A stretch of 64,000 bases of DNA from the NCBI RefSeq assembly GCF_029962835.1, contig NC_080586.1, positions 69,813,001-69,877,000 on the forward strand, written 5' to 3'. The notes under the pieces were generated by a model. It saw nothing but the letters and a program-made list of their open reading frames with translations, was not told the origin of the DNA and ran no database searches. This DNA is from Magnolia sinica. Its lineage: Eukaryota; Streptophyta; Magnoliopsida; Magnoliales; Magnoliaceae. This document shows positions 32,710 through 44,100 of the stretch, in pieces. Position numbers and translations under genes: made by a program. The first letter of the stretch is position 1. Each line of letters begins with the position of its first letter.

Positions 32710-35115
32710 CTATTTTTCAGGAATGGAAAACTTGCACTTCCGGCGATTATGCCCAGTTTGTTTACATCGCCCACACTTTATTGTTTTCGATTCATCTCCA
32801 CGCGATGGAATTCTCAGCTTTTTGGGTCTTCCAACCGACCTCCTTTGTCCTGGAGGTTCAATTTGCACACAGTACTCCTTAAAGCCCACCGAAATTTTTT
32901 CCCACTCACTCTTGTCACTTACTGGGTACACCGATTTGCTATACGTAGCTATGTAATTTTGCACCGTGTAGAATGGAGAGCAATATGAGTAATGAGGGAG
33001 ATTGTAGTTTATACATACTGACAGGACATGTATACAAGGGTACCCCTTCACGCCAAACTCGTGACATGTACATGAAAACTCACTGAGCTTGACCGTATCA
33101 TTATAATCTCCCACAGCATAGTACTCATCTCGAGAAATAGGATGATAGCGAACATCTCGCGCCTTCTGCACAAGATCCTTTAACTGCTGCTCCGCCCATG
33201 GTGTCAATGGGCCTATAAACGATGTCGCAGATTCTCTTCTCTTATAAAACAATTCACGTATCTTCAATCTAACCCCTTCTATCAATTTCGTAACGGGGCG
33301 TGCTTCTTTGAAGAGGGTATTGATACACTCGGAAATGTTTGTAGTAACCAAGTTGAATCTTTTTCCTGGAAAGTGTGAAGATGCCCATCTCTCGTATTCA
33401 ATTTCTGTCAGCCATGCATGTACTGCGGGGTTGGCTATTTCGATATCATGCATTAATTTTTTGAATTCAGCCACCCTATATGTCCTCACTGCCCGCCAGA
33501 AGTACATCTCCAATGACTTGTCTTTAAAGGTGTCCACCAAGTTTCTATAGATATGATATGCACAGTAGCCATGAATTGCACGTGGGAAGACATGGGGTAC
33601 CTCTTTCAGTAAACCTTTATGTCTATCGAATATAATCACAAGATCCTCCAGAAACGCTATCGCATCGCTAAAGTAAGTAAGGAACCAATTCCAACTGCTA
33701 TCGTTCTCCGATTCCTCGATGCCAAATGCAACTGGAAATATATGATTGTCCCCATCTAAGGCCATGGCGATGAATAGAACACCCTTGTATTTTTCCTTTA
33801 AGTGTGTCCCGTCAATGGCTAATACCCTTCGCAATGATTTTTGAAAACTTCTAACACATTGTCCGAGCGCAACAAAACATCTTTCGAACCTGAAAGTCTC
33901 TTTGTTAACATGCAGGGCAGTCACTGTCCCTGGGTTGACCATCCTCAATTCATGTAAATACAAGGGGAGTTGATTGTAGGAGTCTTCATAAGACCCCATC
34001 ACCTGATTGATTGCAAGCTCCTTGGCTGCCCATGCCTTCCTATAACTGATAACAATATTATACTTCTCTTGCATGGCGAAGATAATATCACGTGGCCTCA
34101 ACCCTAGGCGTTGCTCTATGCGGCTAACAACCAAATCACATGCTAACTTACTACTTGCTTGCCGGTGATCGCTCCTCATCCATGACATGCCACACGTGTG
34201 ATTTGGCGTATAAGTCCATATCTTGAAAATTCCTGAATCACCCACGCGTGATGCATGAACCCTCCATTCGCATCTATCTTCGAAGCATACAACCGTAAAT
34301 CTCCTAGAATTTGAGTACAGTACCCTGTACTGAAATTTATTTTGAAGGGCAAATTGGCTCAAAATATGCTGGCATCGACTCTTGTTCTTAAATGTTTGCT
34401 CAACGGCTATCTCGATCGATTCACTTAACGAATCCGTATATTCCAGCATTGGTGCATTAGTGAATGCAGCATCATCAAATGGCAAAGGAACTTGACGGGT
34501 GTTGAAGTTTGATGTTTCGGGAAGGTCTGGATGCGGGATGTTGCTTTCAGGATTGATGTATCTTCGGGCTGTGGATGATGACGGCAGATCTGCTGTTGTT
34601 GCTAGAGGCTGTGCCATGTAATCACAAATGAGGTCAAGGTCACGTGCACCGCAAACTTGGGTACTCACAAATTTTCATGTTTGGGGCGGCTTGGACAGTT
34701 GATCATTTGTTCCTACTACTTGTAATGGATTTGACTTATATTCAAATTCCACGCCATGCTCTTCTGCCACACTGTCAATGTGTGTTGTCATATTAATGTG
34801 TTGGATTGTCTCGATGATTAAAGGGATGAACTTTTTTAAATGCTCCAACTGTATTGCCAGGAACACTTTGACGTCATCGTCGTCCTCAAGTACGGTTGGA
34901 GGGATTGATTTATTAGAACAGGGATACAAAACTTTCATCTGAATATCACAATCTGTTTGTGTTCTCTTAATAATGCTGTACATTCTGGATAGAAGTTCCT
35001 CGTACGTAGTATCAACATCTAGCGAAATAGTTTTCGTACTTCCACTCGTGCACATCCATTGCTTGTTTTCACGTTCTAACTCCCCACCATAGCAATAGAT
35101 GATTCTCGTAGCCAT
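32710..35115 (-). pseudogene. MuDR-type MULE transposase, one in-frame stop
   Basis: One frame of 802 codons from the ATG at 35115 (MATRIIYCYGGELE) is broken only by TGA at 34675-34677. N-terminal part: PB1-like domain (VDTTYEELLSRMYSII). Counting from the codon at 34668: MuDR DNA-binding region about 98-165, transposase core with D286 (IDGTHLK), D348 (FDRHKGL) and C369xxH372, SWIM zinc finger C533xC535...C545xH547, AT-hook-like VGRPKKLR about 612-619, and CCHC knuckle C632xxC635xxxxH640xxxxC645. The enzyme cuts and pastes the element by binding its terminal repeats. TTTTGCAG just before the ATG looks like a splice acceptor of a leader intron. The stop may be CGA to TGA decay. A GTGAGT donor word right after it leaves an intron as an alternative, but the frame is open on both sides. 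Confidence 0.92.
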
Positions 35116-35124
35116 TATCTGCAA

Positions 35125-35382
35125 AATTCAATACAATGACAAATTATCAATAAATCGTTAAACAATAGAAGCTTGCCATAAGACAAAACTCAATTAAATA
35201 ATAGAAGACCGAAAACTCGCTTTCCCTTATAGATGAGAATGATATAAAGCTTAAGGAAATAAAGAGTAAGCAAAGCGTTAAATTTTCACGTAAACAACCA
35301 GAGCTTATATGAATTAGGCCTTTTACGAATGATTTTGTATCGTATTTTATTAAATTGAGTAAGGAAATCTAACATGACATTG
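35125..35382. other. Transposase 5' flank
   Basis: AT-rich DNA between the transposase start and array 6. The promoter or leader intron should lie here. TTTCCTTACTCAATTT (complement) resembles TTTCCTTACTCATTTT upstream of the ULP1-like gene (about 25651). Confidence 0.4.
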
Positions 35383-36640
35383 AGCGGGGCAAACTGAAAA
35401 AATGAGTGAGACAACGTACAAATTGAGCAGGGCAAATATGAAATTCAGTGGGGGGGTAAGCATGAGATTCAACAGGACAAACATGAAATTGAGTGAAATG
35501 AAATTCAACGAGCATAGCATGAAATTAAGTGGGGCAAACTATAAATTAAGCTATACAAGCAAACATTAAATCGAGTGTATGTAATCCCCATCAACGCATA
35601 AAATTCAATAAGCCTAACGCATGAAATTGATTAAGCCTAACACATGCGCATCAACTTGCATTAAATTGACCGTAGCTAACATCAAATAAGTCCATCAATA
35701 AATTCATTGAGCTAGCATCAAATAAACAACCAGAGCTCATACATTAAAAATATGAGCGGGGCAAACTAGAAATTGAGCTGGGGAAACATGGAATTGAGTG
35801 GGGCAAATATGAAATTCAATGGGGTAAACTAGAAAATCAACGGGGCAAACTAAAATTGAGCGGGGCAAACATGAAAATTGAGCGGGACAAACTAGAAATT
35901 GAGTGGGGAAAACTACAAAATTCAATGGGAAAATCCAAAAAATCAGTCGAGCAAACTAGAAATTGAACAGGGCAAACAAAAAATTAAGCAGGACAAACTA
36001 TAAATTCAGCTATGCAAGCAGACATTAAATCAAGCGAGCGTAGCATGATATTGAGCTGGGCAAACGATATTTCGAGTAAGCATAGCATGATATGGAGCTG
36101 GGCAAACATTAAATCGAGCGAGCATAGTATGATATTCAGTGGGGCAAACATTAAATCGAGCGAGCATAACATCATATTCAGCGGGGCAAACATTAAATCG
36201 AGCTGGCATAGCATGGTATTGAGTGGGGCAAAAATTAAATCGAGTGAGCATAGCATGATATTGAGCTAAGAAAACATTAAATTGAGCAATCCTAGCATGA
36301 AATTTATCGTGGCAAACATTAAATTGACCTTATCTATCATGAAATTGAGCTGGGCAAATATTAAATTGAGTGATACTAGCATGAAATTTATCGAGGCAAA
36401 CATTAAATTGAACTTATCTTATCTACCATGAAATTAAGCTAGGCAAACATTAAATTGAGTGATCTTGGCATGAAATTTATCGAGGCAAACATTAAATTAA
36501 CCTTATCTTATCTACCATGAAATTAAGTTGGGCAAACATTAAATTGAGCGATCCTAGCATGAAATTGAGAAGGGTAAACATGAAATTCAGCGAGCATAGC
36601 ATGAGATTGAGTGAGCTCTAACATGGAATTGAGTGAGCTT
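35383..36640 (+). repeat. 21-bp/42-bp minisatellite array 6
   Basis: Diverged units around GAGCGGGGCAAAC.TGAAATT. At 36000-36270 the period doubles to 42 bp (AACATTAAATCGAGCGAGCA, then TAGCATGATATTCAGCGGGG). Same orientation as array 5, inverse of arrays 1-4. Confidence 0.88.
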
Positions 36641-37107
36641 CAAATGGAATTGAGCGAGTTCCACATGGATTGGACTGATCAACACATAAAATTAACTAAG
36701 CCTAACACATGAAATTGAGTAAGCCTAATACATGGAATTGACCGAACTTCACATGCAATGCAATTGTACGAGCCGAGCATTTTTAAAAAATATCTGTACC
36801 ACCAACTACCGTAGAACAGGTCAAATGTAGGTTGAAGAGAGGTGCTTTGGAGTGAGGGAATATTTTCAACCTTTTCAAGGATTGCAAATGTAGCCACTTC
36901 ATGGGATTTCACGTAACCCTAGCCAAGAAAGAAAATGGCAAATGTAGAATGATGATATCTACATGATTCACTAAGATTCGATGAGGAAAATGAGAAGAAT
37001 AACTTCCATGCGTCGGTTTATCGTAGAAAAGGAGTGAAAGACTGTTATTTTGAGAAGGGAGTGAAAGTAACAGGAGTGAAAGAATGGAGTAACATATTAA
37101 AGGAAAG
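36641..37107. other. MULE right subterminal region
   Basis: Decaying 21-bp-like words (CATGGAATTGAGTGAGC) fade into unrecognised DNA. No gene seen. Confidence 0.4.
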
Positions 37108-37644
37108 GAAACAGATTGGCTACTCACCCTGCCACCAGCCAATGGCTGTGGTCGGTGGTCTGTGAGCCCCACCATGATGTATGTGTTTCATCCATTCCGT
37201 TCATCCATTTTTTCAGTTCATTTTAGTCCTTGTTCCAAAAAATGAGAGGGATATAAATCCCAGGTGGACCACACAACAAGAAGATACTATTGATTGGATA
37301 TTGACAATTAAATTTCTCCTAAGGCCCAATGAACTGTTTAATTGACATCTAATTTGTTGATTATTTCATACAGGCATAGATGAAGGGAAAAAACAAAAAT
37401 CAAGTTCATCCAAAACTTTTATGGTCCTCTAATGGTTTCTAGTGGTTGACGCTCATTCAACACTGTTTCCTGTAACGTGGTACAGTTGAGATTTGGATAT
37501 ACCTCATTTTTGGTCTCATACCATAAAATGATGTGGAAAAATATATGGACGGCATGGATGAAAAGCATACATCATGGTGGGGCTCACGGAACGCCGACCG
37601 TCCACCATTAGCTGGTGGCAGGGGGAGTACCAAATTCGTTTCCG
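37108..37644. mobile_element. MITE abutting the right MULE terminal repeat
   Basis: GAAACAGATTGGCTACTCACC...CTGCCACCAG at the left is inverse to CTGGTGGCAGGGGGAGTACC...CGTTTC at the right. The interior is GCCCCACCATGATGTATGTG...CATACATCATGGTGGGGC. A sister copy lies at 37822-38342, just outside the MULE. Confidence 0.8.
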
Positions 37645-37773
37645 TCAGGAGGAGGGGTATTTTCGTCCTGATATTCCGACTCTGAACGAGGAGGTCCAAC
37701 TGCGTATTCTAAGTTTGTATTGCTTCAAAAAAACCGCTGGATAAAAGGTGGGGTCCACAGTCGTAAATTTCTC
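37639..37773 (-). repeat. MULE right terminal inverted repeat
   Basis: 135 bp, inverse of the left end and followed directly by ACGAGCATT. Its inner edge touches the end of a MITE inserted inside the element. Confidence 0.95.
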
Positions 37774-37821
37774 ACGAGCATTTTACTACGAAAACCAACT
37801 TGGTGTATGTGTTGTATGTCA

Positions 37822-38342
37822 GAAACGGATTGTCTACTCCCCCTGCCACCAGCCCGGTGGCTGGTCATCGGTGCTCCGTGGGCTCCACCATAATGTATGT
37901 GTTTCATCCATTTTTACATATCATTTTAGGGCTTTATACCAAAAATGAGAGGGATATAAATCTCAGGTGGACCACACCACAGGAAAACAATAGTGATGGA
38001 ATATCCACCATTAAAATCCTCCTAAGGCCCACTGTACTGTTTATTTGAAATCCAATCTATTGATTAGGTCATACCCAGATGAAGTGAAAAAATAAAGATC
38101 AGCTTGATCCAAAACTTTTATGGCCCCTAAAAAGTTTTTAATGGTCGACCTTCATTCAACACTGTTTCCTATAATGTGGTCCACTTGAGATTTGGATTAT
38201 ACCTCATTTTTTGTCTAATACCATAAAATGATCTCTAAAACTACATGGACGGCATGGATGAAACACATACATCATGGTGGAGCCTATAGAGCACCAACCG
38301 CGAGACATTGGAGGGTGACAAGGGGAGTAGCCAATCCGTTTC
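37822..38342. mobile_element. MITE, sister of 37108-37644
   Basis: GAAACGGATTGTCTACTCCC at the left and GGGGAGTAGCCAATCCGTTTC at the right, with the same interior as its sister. Length 521 bp. It starts 40 bp beyond the MULE target duplication. Confidence 0.8.
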
Positions 38343-38350
38343 CATGTACA

Positions 38351-39026
38351 TAGGGGCATACATCAAGTCGAACCTAGTCGAGTTGGCCTTACCTCGATTC
38401 GACTCGAACACTAACTGACCTCAGCTCAAACTCAGCTCGGCTTGGTCCTCGAGCCTGATTGGCCAAATCGGCTTGGTTCGGTCAACAGTTCGGGCCGAGT
38501 TCGAGCCAAGATCAAGACAAGTTCATCATTGAGGCATTTCCACAAACACCTGAACTGCGACTTTACAATCCCACTGTTTGTAAAACAGAGGCAATGGCTT
38601 TATAGGTGTTTTATCAAACACCTTCTAATTAGTAACATAAAAACCAAAAAATAAAAATAAAGAGAAAAAAGGTATTTGTTTAATGTACATACCTTGCTTG
38701 CCACCAGCCAAACCTTCTTTGCCACTAGCCAAACCTTCCTTGCCACCAGCCACATTTGGTTGAGTCATTTTATCAAACAGTTGGTGAGCAACATCAATGG
38801 CAAAGTAACTGAGTCACCAAACTGGTTCGATCCGAGTTCGATTCGAGCTGGATTCAATTTGAGTCGAGTCGAGCTGAGGCCTACTCAAACTTGGCTCGAA
38901 CTCATTTTCAAGCTCAAAAAATCAGCTCAACTCAGCTCGAACTCAGCTACGAACTGAGTCGAATCGAGCTTTTTCGAGTTGAGTCGAGCAAGCTAACCAA
39001 GCTAGCTCGGTTAGTGGACACCCCTA
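38351..39026. mobile_element. hAT-like non-autonomous element, 676 bp
   Basis: Ends TAGGGGCATAC / complement of GGACACCCCTA; subterminal DNA rich in GAGCTCGACTCGA words; flanks CATGTACA and CTTGTATA match at 6 of 8 positions as a decayed 8-bp target duplication. In the middle, ACCTTGCTTGCCACCAGCCA-type units repeat three times (38691-38755). Confidence 0.65.
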
Positions 39027-39445
39027 CTTGTATATCCACTTCACTCATCCATTTTTCCAGTTCATCTTAGGGCATTGGCCCCAAAGTAAAGTAGCTCCTA
39101 ATATAAGGTGGACCACGCCACAAGAAACAATGGTGATTGACTGTTAAAAACTTCTCGATGGCCATAAAACTTTTGGATCAAGTTGACATTTGTAATTTCC
39201 CTTCATCCAGATCAATGTAACATTATCAACAGGTTGGATGGAAAATATATATATTACGGTGGGCCCTCAAGTTTTTTTTAATGATGGACATTCAATCACC
39301 ACGGTTTCTGCGATGTGGTCCAACAGATGGTTGGATCTGCTTCAATTTTATTTTTATTTTTATATCACCAAGTAAAATGAGCTGAAAAACATATGAATGG
39401 CATGGATATACAACAAATATATCAAGGTGGGCCCTATTGCCAGGG
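39027..39445. repeat. MITE-superfamily copy
   Basis: TCCATTTTTCCAGTTCATCTTAGGGC ... ATGGATATACAACAAATATATCAAGGTGGGCCC follows the usual word order of this MITE group. Its ends are decayed. Confidence 0.6.
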
Positions 39446-39797
39446 CCGCATCCAACCTGACCTCACCTAATCTTTGCCTGAGGGAGGGCTTGCCCAAAGG
39501 TGTCAACTAGGGCATATTTAACTTGCTTTGGGGCAGAGAGCTCTCTTTTTAAAGTTTCACCATATGTTTTTCGGTTCTAGGTAGTTGTGGAAATACTATG
39601 ATTTTGGGGCTTCAATAGTCCTCAGTATGAATGGAGATGATTCATGTTACACATCCATCAGAGTCCCACACATGCAATTCTGATGGACATGACCAGTAAA
39701 GAAAATATTCTAAAAAGATAAGAGTTTTTTTTTTTTTAAATGAAAATGTAGAATCCTTGTCATAAACTGCATTTGGTCGGTTTGGTTGTCCATATAT
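39446..39797. other. Non-coding, no gene seen
   Basis: Unrecognised DNA with a poly-T tract at about 39726-39737, up to the CACTA left end. Confidence 0.4.
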
Positions 39798-40080
39798 CAC
39801 TACACCAAAATCGCCATTTAGGAACGGTTAAAAAACGTTCCTAAATGCTTCAAGAGCGGTTTCAAACCGTTCTTAAATGAGGCGTCGTAGAAAATCAGGA
39901 ACAGTTCAGAACCGTTTTGGGTACCGTTTCAATTTTTAGAAACATAATTTTAGGAACAGTTTTAAACCATTCTGGTGCCAACGGTCACATTTTAGGCACA
40001 ATTTTAGAAGCGGTTTTGAATGCTTATTAATGTTGCCAATGGTCAGATTTTAGGATGGAATTTTAAGAACAATTTTAAAC
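39798..40080 (+). repeat. CACTA left terminal and subterminal repeats
   Basis: CACTACACC followed by at least six short words of the type GGAACGGTT / AACCGTTCC / AAACCGTTC in both orientations. Confidence 0.88.
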
Positions 40081-40289
40081 CCCTTTGTTCATTGTATAAG
40101 AGAGAGAGAGTGGGGTATGTAATCTACTTGTATTATATGCCAGATAATTACATAAATAGAAGAAAAAGACAATAGAATGATTCACACACATAATAATCTT
40201 TTCCTTCTTTTCTAGTACACATTTCAATTCCAATTCCAATTTCCAATTTCAAAACAATATTTCATTTCCGGGCTTCTATAATCCAACAA

Positions 40290-40435
40290 TTCCTTGCTCT
40301 TTTCTAGAATGATCACTGCCTTCAAATATGACATCCACTACAAATCCTCCTCTTCAATGTCTTCTCGTCCATCCCCCACAACCCGATCAATCTCTTCCAT
40401 CAGCTTGGCCTGCACATCCTGATGCTTCACCTAGA
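40290..40435 (-). pseudogene. Captured cytochrome P450 exon fragment
   Basis: On the minus strand the sequence reads VKHQDVQAKLMEEIDRVVG, then an Asp/Glu-rich stretch ending EEEDL, a stop, then WMSYLKAVI. This is the region between the I helix and the K helix of plant P450s (usual text HP.VQ.KL..EI..VVG ... EEDLQKMPYLKAV), where the stop replaces Gln. The heme-binding loop is absent. Only about 50 codons are present, so it is non-functional. It resembles CYP89/CYP77-like sequences, but the family cannot be fixed from this. Confidence 0.75.
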
Positions 40436-40496
40436 GAATGCTGCTGCCTACTATTTTCAGCTTGTGGGTTGTGCTGGTAATACATGTTGTCCAAGC

Positions 40497-40739
40497 TTAG
40501 ATACAAAGGGAGCCATCAGATTTCAGTGGCATTATAAAAAACTGGGAATAAAAGGCCCCACCTTGTGTTTCCATCTGAGCTAGAAAGAAATTGGCTGGAA
40601 CTGCAGGAGAAACAGCAGCTGCAGCTTGTGTTTGATGATAATGATGATGATGATGCTGACGATGGTGGTAATGATGATGATGTTGATGTGGGTTTGTACA
40701 TGCATCCATGTTCATGTGAGGAGAGAGTGAGAAACCCAA
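40497..40739 (-). CDS. His-rich open frame of unknown origin
   Basis: An 80-codon open frame with a dense His tract (HQHHHHYHHRQHHHHHYHQ), an Ala-rich patch, and the end FFIMPLKSDGSLCI. The tail looks like real protein text and may be another captured fragment of a regulatory-type gene. I cannot name the source. A chance frame over a (GAT)n-like repeat is possible for the His part. Confidence 0.25.
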   Translation of the reverse strand: MGFSLSPHMNMDACTNPHQHHHHYHHRQHHHHHYHQTQAAAAVSPAVPANFFLAQMETQGGAFYSQFFIMPLKSDGSLCI

Positions 40740-41121
40740 CCAGTTATGTGGACAAGCTCATCATATTAGAAATAAGGTTTTCACATAAAGGTCCACGTAA
40801 CGTATGGTGTAGATGTTTATGGAAAGAAAAAACAGCAGTTGAGACTAATTACTGACCATCTAATACCGATTTCACCATTTCACTAAAAGACGGTGGAACA
40901 CAGACCCATCAATTTGCCTAATCTTACTGGTACACCTCTATAACTTTGCCATCAGATGAACTTGGAAAACTGACAGCAAAAAAAAAAAGTAAAGGAAAAG
41001 AAAAAACAAAAAGCCTCACGTCAGGTACTCCATTGGCAATACCAACTTGTAATAGTTCCAAAACCGTTGCATAAAACAATGCTCAGGCCAATATGAAGAT
41101 CAGTTGTATGTCTGGCTGCTC

Positions 41122-44100
41122 TCAAGTTACCAACCAAAATAGTGGAAGCAGAAATGTAGGGAGAGTTGAATGAATGTGGAGCATAAAGCAAAATCTAGGA
41201 AAAGGATTTTCCAACTCGATTATCTGTTTTACTACTTCATAATAGGTAGCTTCATCTTCTTTGTAATTCTTATCTTTAACACTTGCCCTGTATTTAGTGA
41301 TGGCTTTCATGGACACCCCACTATTTTGTGTTGACTTAGTAATCTCGTATTTACTTGGAGAGAATACAAAACTATTCACGCGATACTTGTTATAGCATTT
41401 TGCCTTAAATGTAGGGCCATCTACTAATCGTTTCAATGTCAGCTCGCCCTCAACAAACTCCAACTGCAAATAAGAAAAAAATAATAACTATATATGAACA
41501 AATATATCAATTAAATGAATAATTAGAAAAATACCTCCTTTCGTAACCAATTGATGAAATCATGTTCATTGTTCTTCGACAAAGGGCCCTTTCTTCTTTG
41601 CCCCTTTGATGTGGTCGTTCCTAAATATATTTCATACTTCCTATATGAAATATATGTAAGTATTTATCTAATTACTACACGTGATTTAATATTTTAGAAA
41701 ATTTATCTACTTATCTTTTCCATTCATAAATTCCATCGTAGCAGTGTAGAACCCATCTACGTACTTTTTGATGTTGTATGTTAGTTAAGTATATATTCTT
41801 GTCATTATTCAAAGGCTCTTCATCACACACCCTATCCTCGTCCAGGAACCTTTGACGCGTATGCTTGTGACTTCCTCTCTCACCGTTTGGCATGTACTCC
41901 ATACAATATAAAATAGATTCTTCTACAAGTAACGCTCTGCAATGTACCCTTCAGGATGTGCTGTATTCTTTACGTATCCTTTATAAATCTTCATTAACCT
42001 GATGAAGGCATCCAATTAATAATATATTGTCAATATATGATGATGATGAAGTCTAAATGAATCGCATAAAAGTTAGATATTTACCGTTCAAAAGGATACA
42101 TCCACCGAAATCTAACTGGACCGCAAGTTAATGCTTCATCAGCTAGATGTACCATAAGGTGAACGCTAATAACAAAGAATGAAGGAGGAAAAAACTTCTC
42201 CAAAACACACATTGCCACAACAACACTTTGTTTGATGGCAATGATGTTATCTGCACTAATTGTCTTCGAGCATAAGAAATTAAAGAAGTAATAGATGTGT
42301 TGAATAGCAGTTCACAACGTCTTATGCTCTGAGAAAGTATGTTGTAGCAACACGGGTAGTAACTGACACATAATGACGTGATAATCATGCAACTTTATTC
42401 CCTTTATCTCGAGAGTTTGTAAGTTCACAAGATGTTTAAATCTGGAACTATACCCTGTTGGAACCTTCAAGTCGTGCAATGTTTGACAGAACAATTCTTT
42501 CTCCTTGCGACTTAAAATAAATGGTGCCTTTGGTTTAATAGTTTTGTCATCTGCTTCTTTCAGCCATAAGTTTTTTATTATGTTCATTTTTTTCTAATCT
42601 TCACGTGCACTTACATCATCCTTAATTTTATCTTTGACTTCTAGAATCGTCGATAGAAGATGGTCACCAACATTCTTTACAACATGCATTACATCCAAGT
42701 TATGCTGAATTGGTAACTCCTGGAAAAACACAATTATGATGGAATGTTAAGTTTTTATTCACTGCCATACATGTAAATGAAAGTAACAAGTTAAGGAAAT
42801 CACCTTCCAATATGGCAAGTCGAATAGGATTGATCTTTGGTACCAAGCAGTTATATTCTCAGTCGAATCATCACCATAACTTTTTCGTTTCTTCCCCTTC
42901 AATTTACCGATATCCATCTGAATACCGATTACCTTCGCTTCAACCTCTAAACCACTTAATCGATGAGAAGGTCTTCCTTCTTCTACTTTATTATTGAATG
43001 CCGCTTTCTGGGTCCTAAAAACATGATTAATAGGAAGAAATTTTCGATGGCTCTGATAGGAGTACTTCTTGCCATTCTTAAGTTGTTCAGCGACGGTTCC
43101 CTCAGCACAAACAGGGCAAGCATATTGTGCATGTGTAACACATCCTAATAAACTCCCATATGCAGGAAAATCATGAATTCCCCACATTAAAATGGCTTTC
43201 AAATTAAAAATTGTCTTTGAATGAGAATCATATGTTGACACTCCATTAAGCAACAAATTCTCCAACTCGTTAATCAATGGTTGTAGGTAGACATCAATGT
43301 CCTTACTCGGTCCTTTTAGACCTAGTATCAATACCATTAACATTGAAAATTCTCTTTTTATACACATCGAAGGGGGTAGATTATATGGCACTATAATGAC
43401 AGACCAACAACTGTAAACACTACTAAGATGTCCAAATGGGTTAAATCCATCAGTTGCAAGCCCTAAATGCACAGTACAGAATTCTTCAGCAAAACTTGGC
43501 CACTTGTTATTTATTACCATCTAACTTGATGAATCAGATGGATGCCGCACAACACCACTATATTCTTTCGATTGAGAATGCCAAGTCATTTGCTCCGCTA
43601 CCCATGGTACACTAGAAATAAAGTTTTTTTTTAAAAAGATTACTTATTAATTTTTTTAACAAAAGGTATATAGGATAATATTAAAATTATATTTAATATT
43701 GAATGTACACCTGTATAGCCTCTGTAGCCTTGGTGTCAGAGGAAAATCTTTCAAAACCTTTGATGGAACTCTAATGCCTTTTTTCTTTGCCAAATAATCT
43801 GACCTCCATCTCGACATATGACATGTTGGACAATTTTATCTATCTTTATACTCTTTCCAATAAATAATACAATCATTGGGACATGCATGTATAGTCTCAT
43901 AAGTCATTCTCAATGAATTGATCATCTTTTTCGCTTGATATGTGCTCACTGACAACGTGTTTTCTACTGGTAACAACTTCTTAACCAATTGAAGAAGATC
44001 ATTAAAGCTGTTATCTGACCAACCATTACGTGCCTTTAAACTATACAATTTAATAGTAACTGGTAATTTTATGAGTTCTCTAGGGCAAGAAGGGTACAAA

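Larger units (their letters stand above)
22184..37773. mobile_element. Complete Mutator-like element (MULE), 15.6 kb
   Basis: Terminal inverted repeats of 135 bp with about 7 mismatches (22184-22318 and 37639-37773) begin GAGAAATTTACGACTGT. The flanking 9-bp target duplication ACGAGCATT is perfect (22175-22183 and 37774-37782), the diagnostic length for Mutator-type transposition. Inside lie a MuDR-type transposase (minus), a ULP1-like cysteine-protease pseudogene (plus) converging on it, a plant-transposon-protein-like gene (plus), six 21-bp-repeat arrays, a SINE, MITEs and a hairpin. MULEs with a ULP1-like second gene are known (Arabidopsis Kaonashi, melon CUMULE). The convergent layout with genes read inward from both ends recalls maize MuDR. 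The copy is probably immobile by itself because its genes have stops. Confidence 0.95.

Noticed and set aside
34660-34680. Independent start of a 652-residue transposase at 34668
   Set aside because: The codon there is GTG, not ATG, and the same frame continues upstream through a single TGA into the PB1-like N-terminus.
36012-36269. Overlapping open frames on both strands
   Set aside because: By-product of the 42-bp repeat; no similarity to any protein text.
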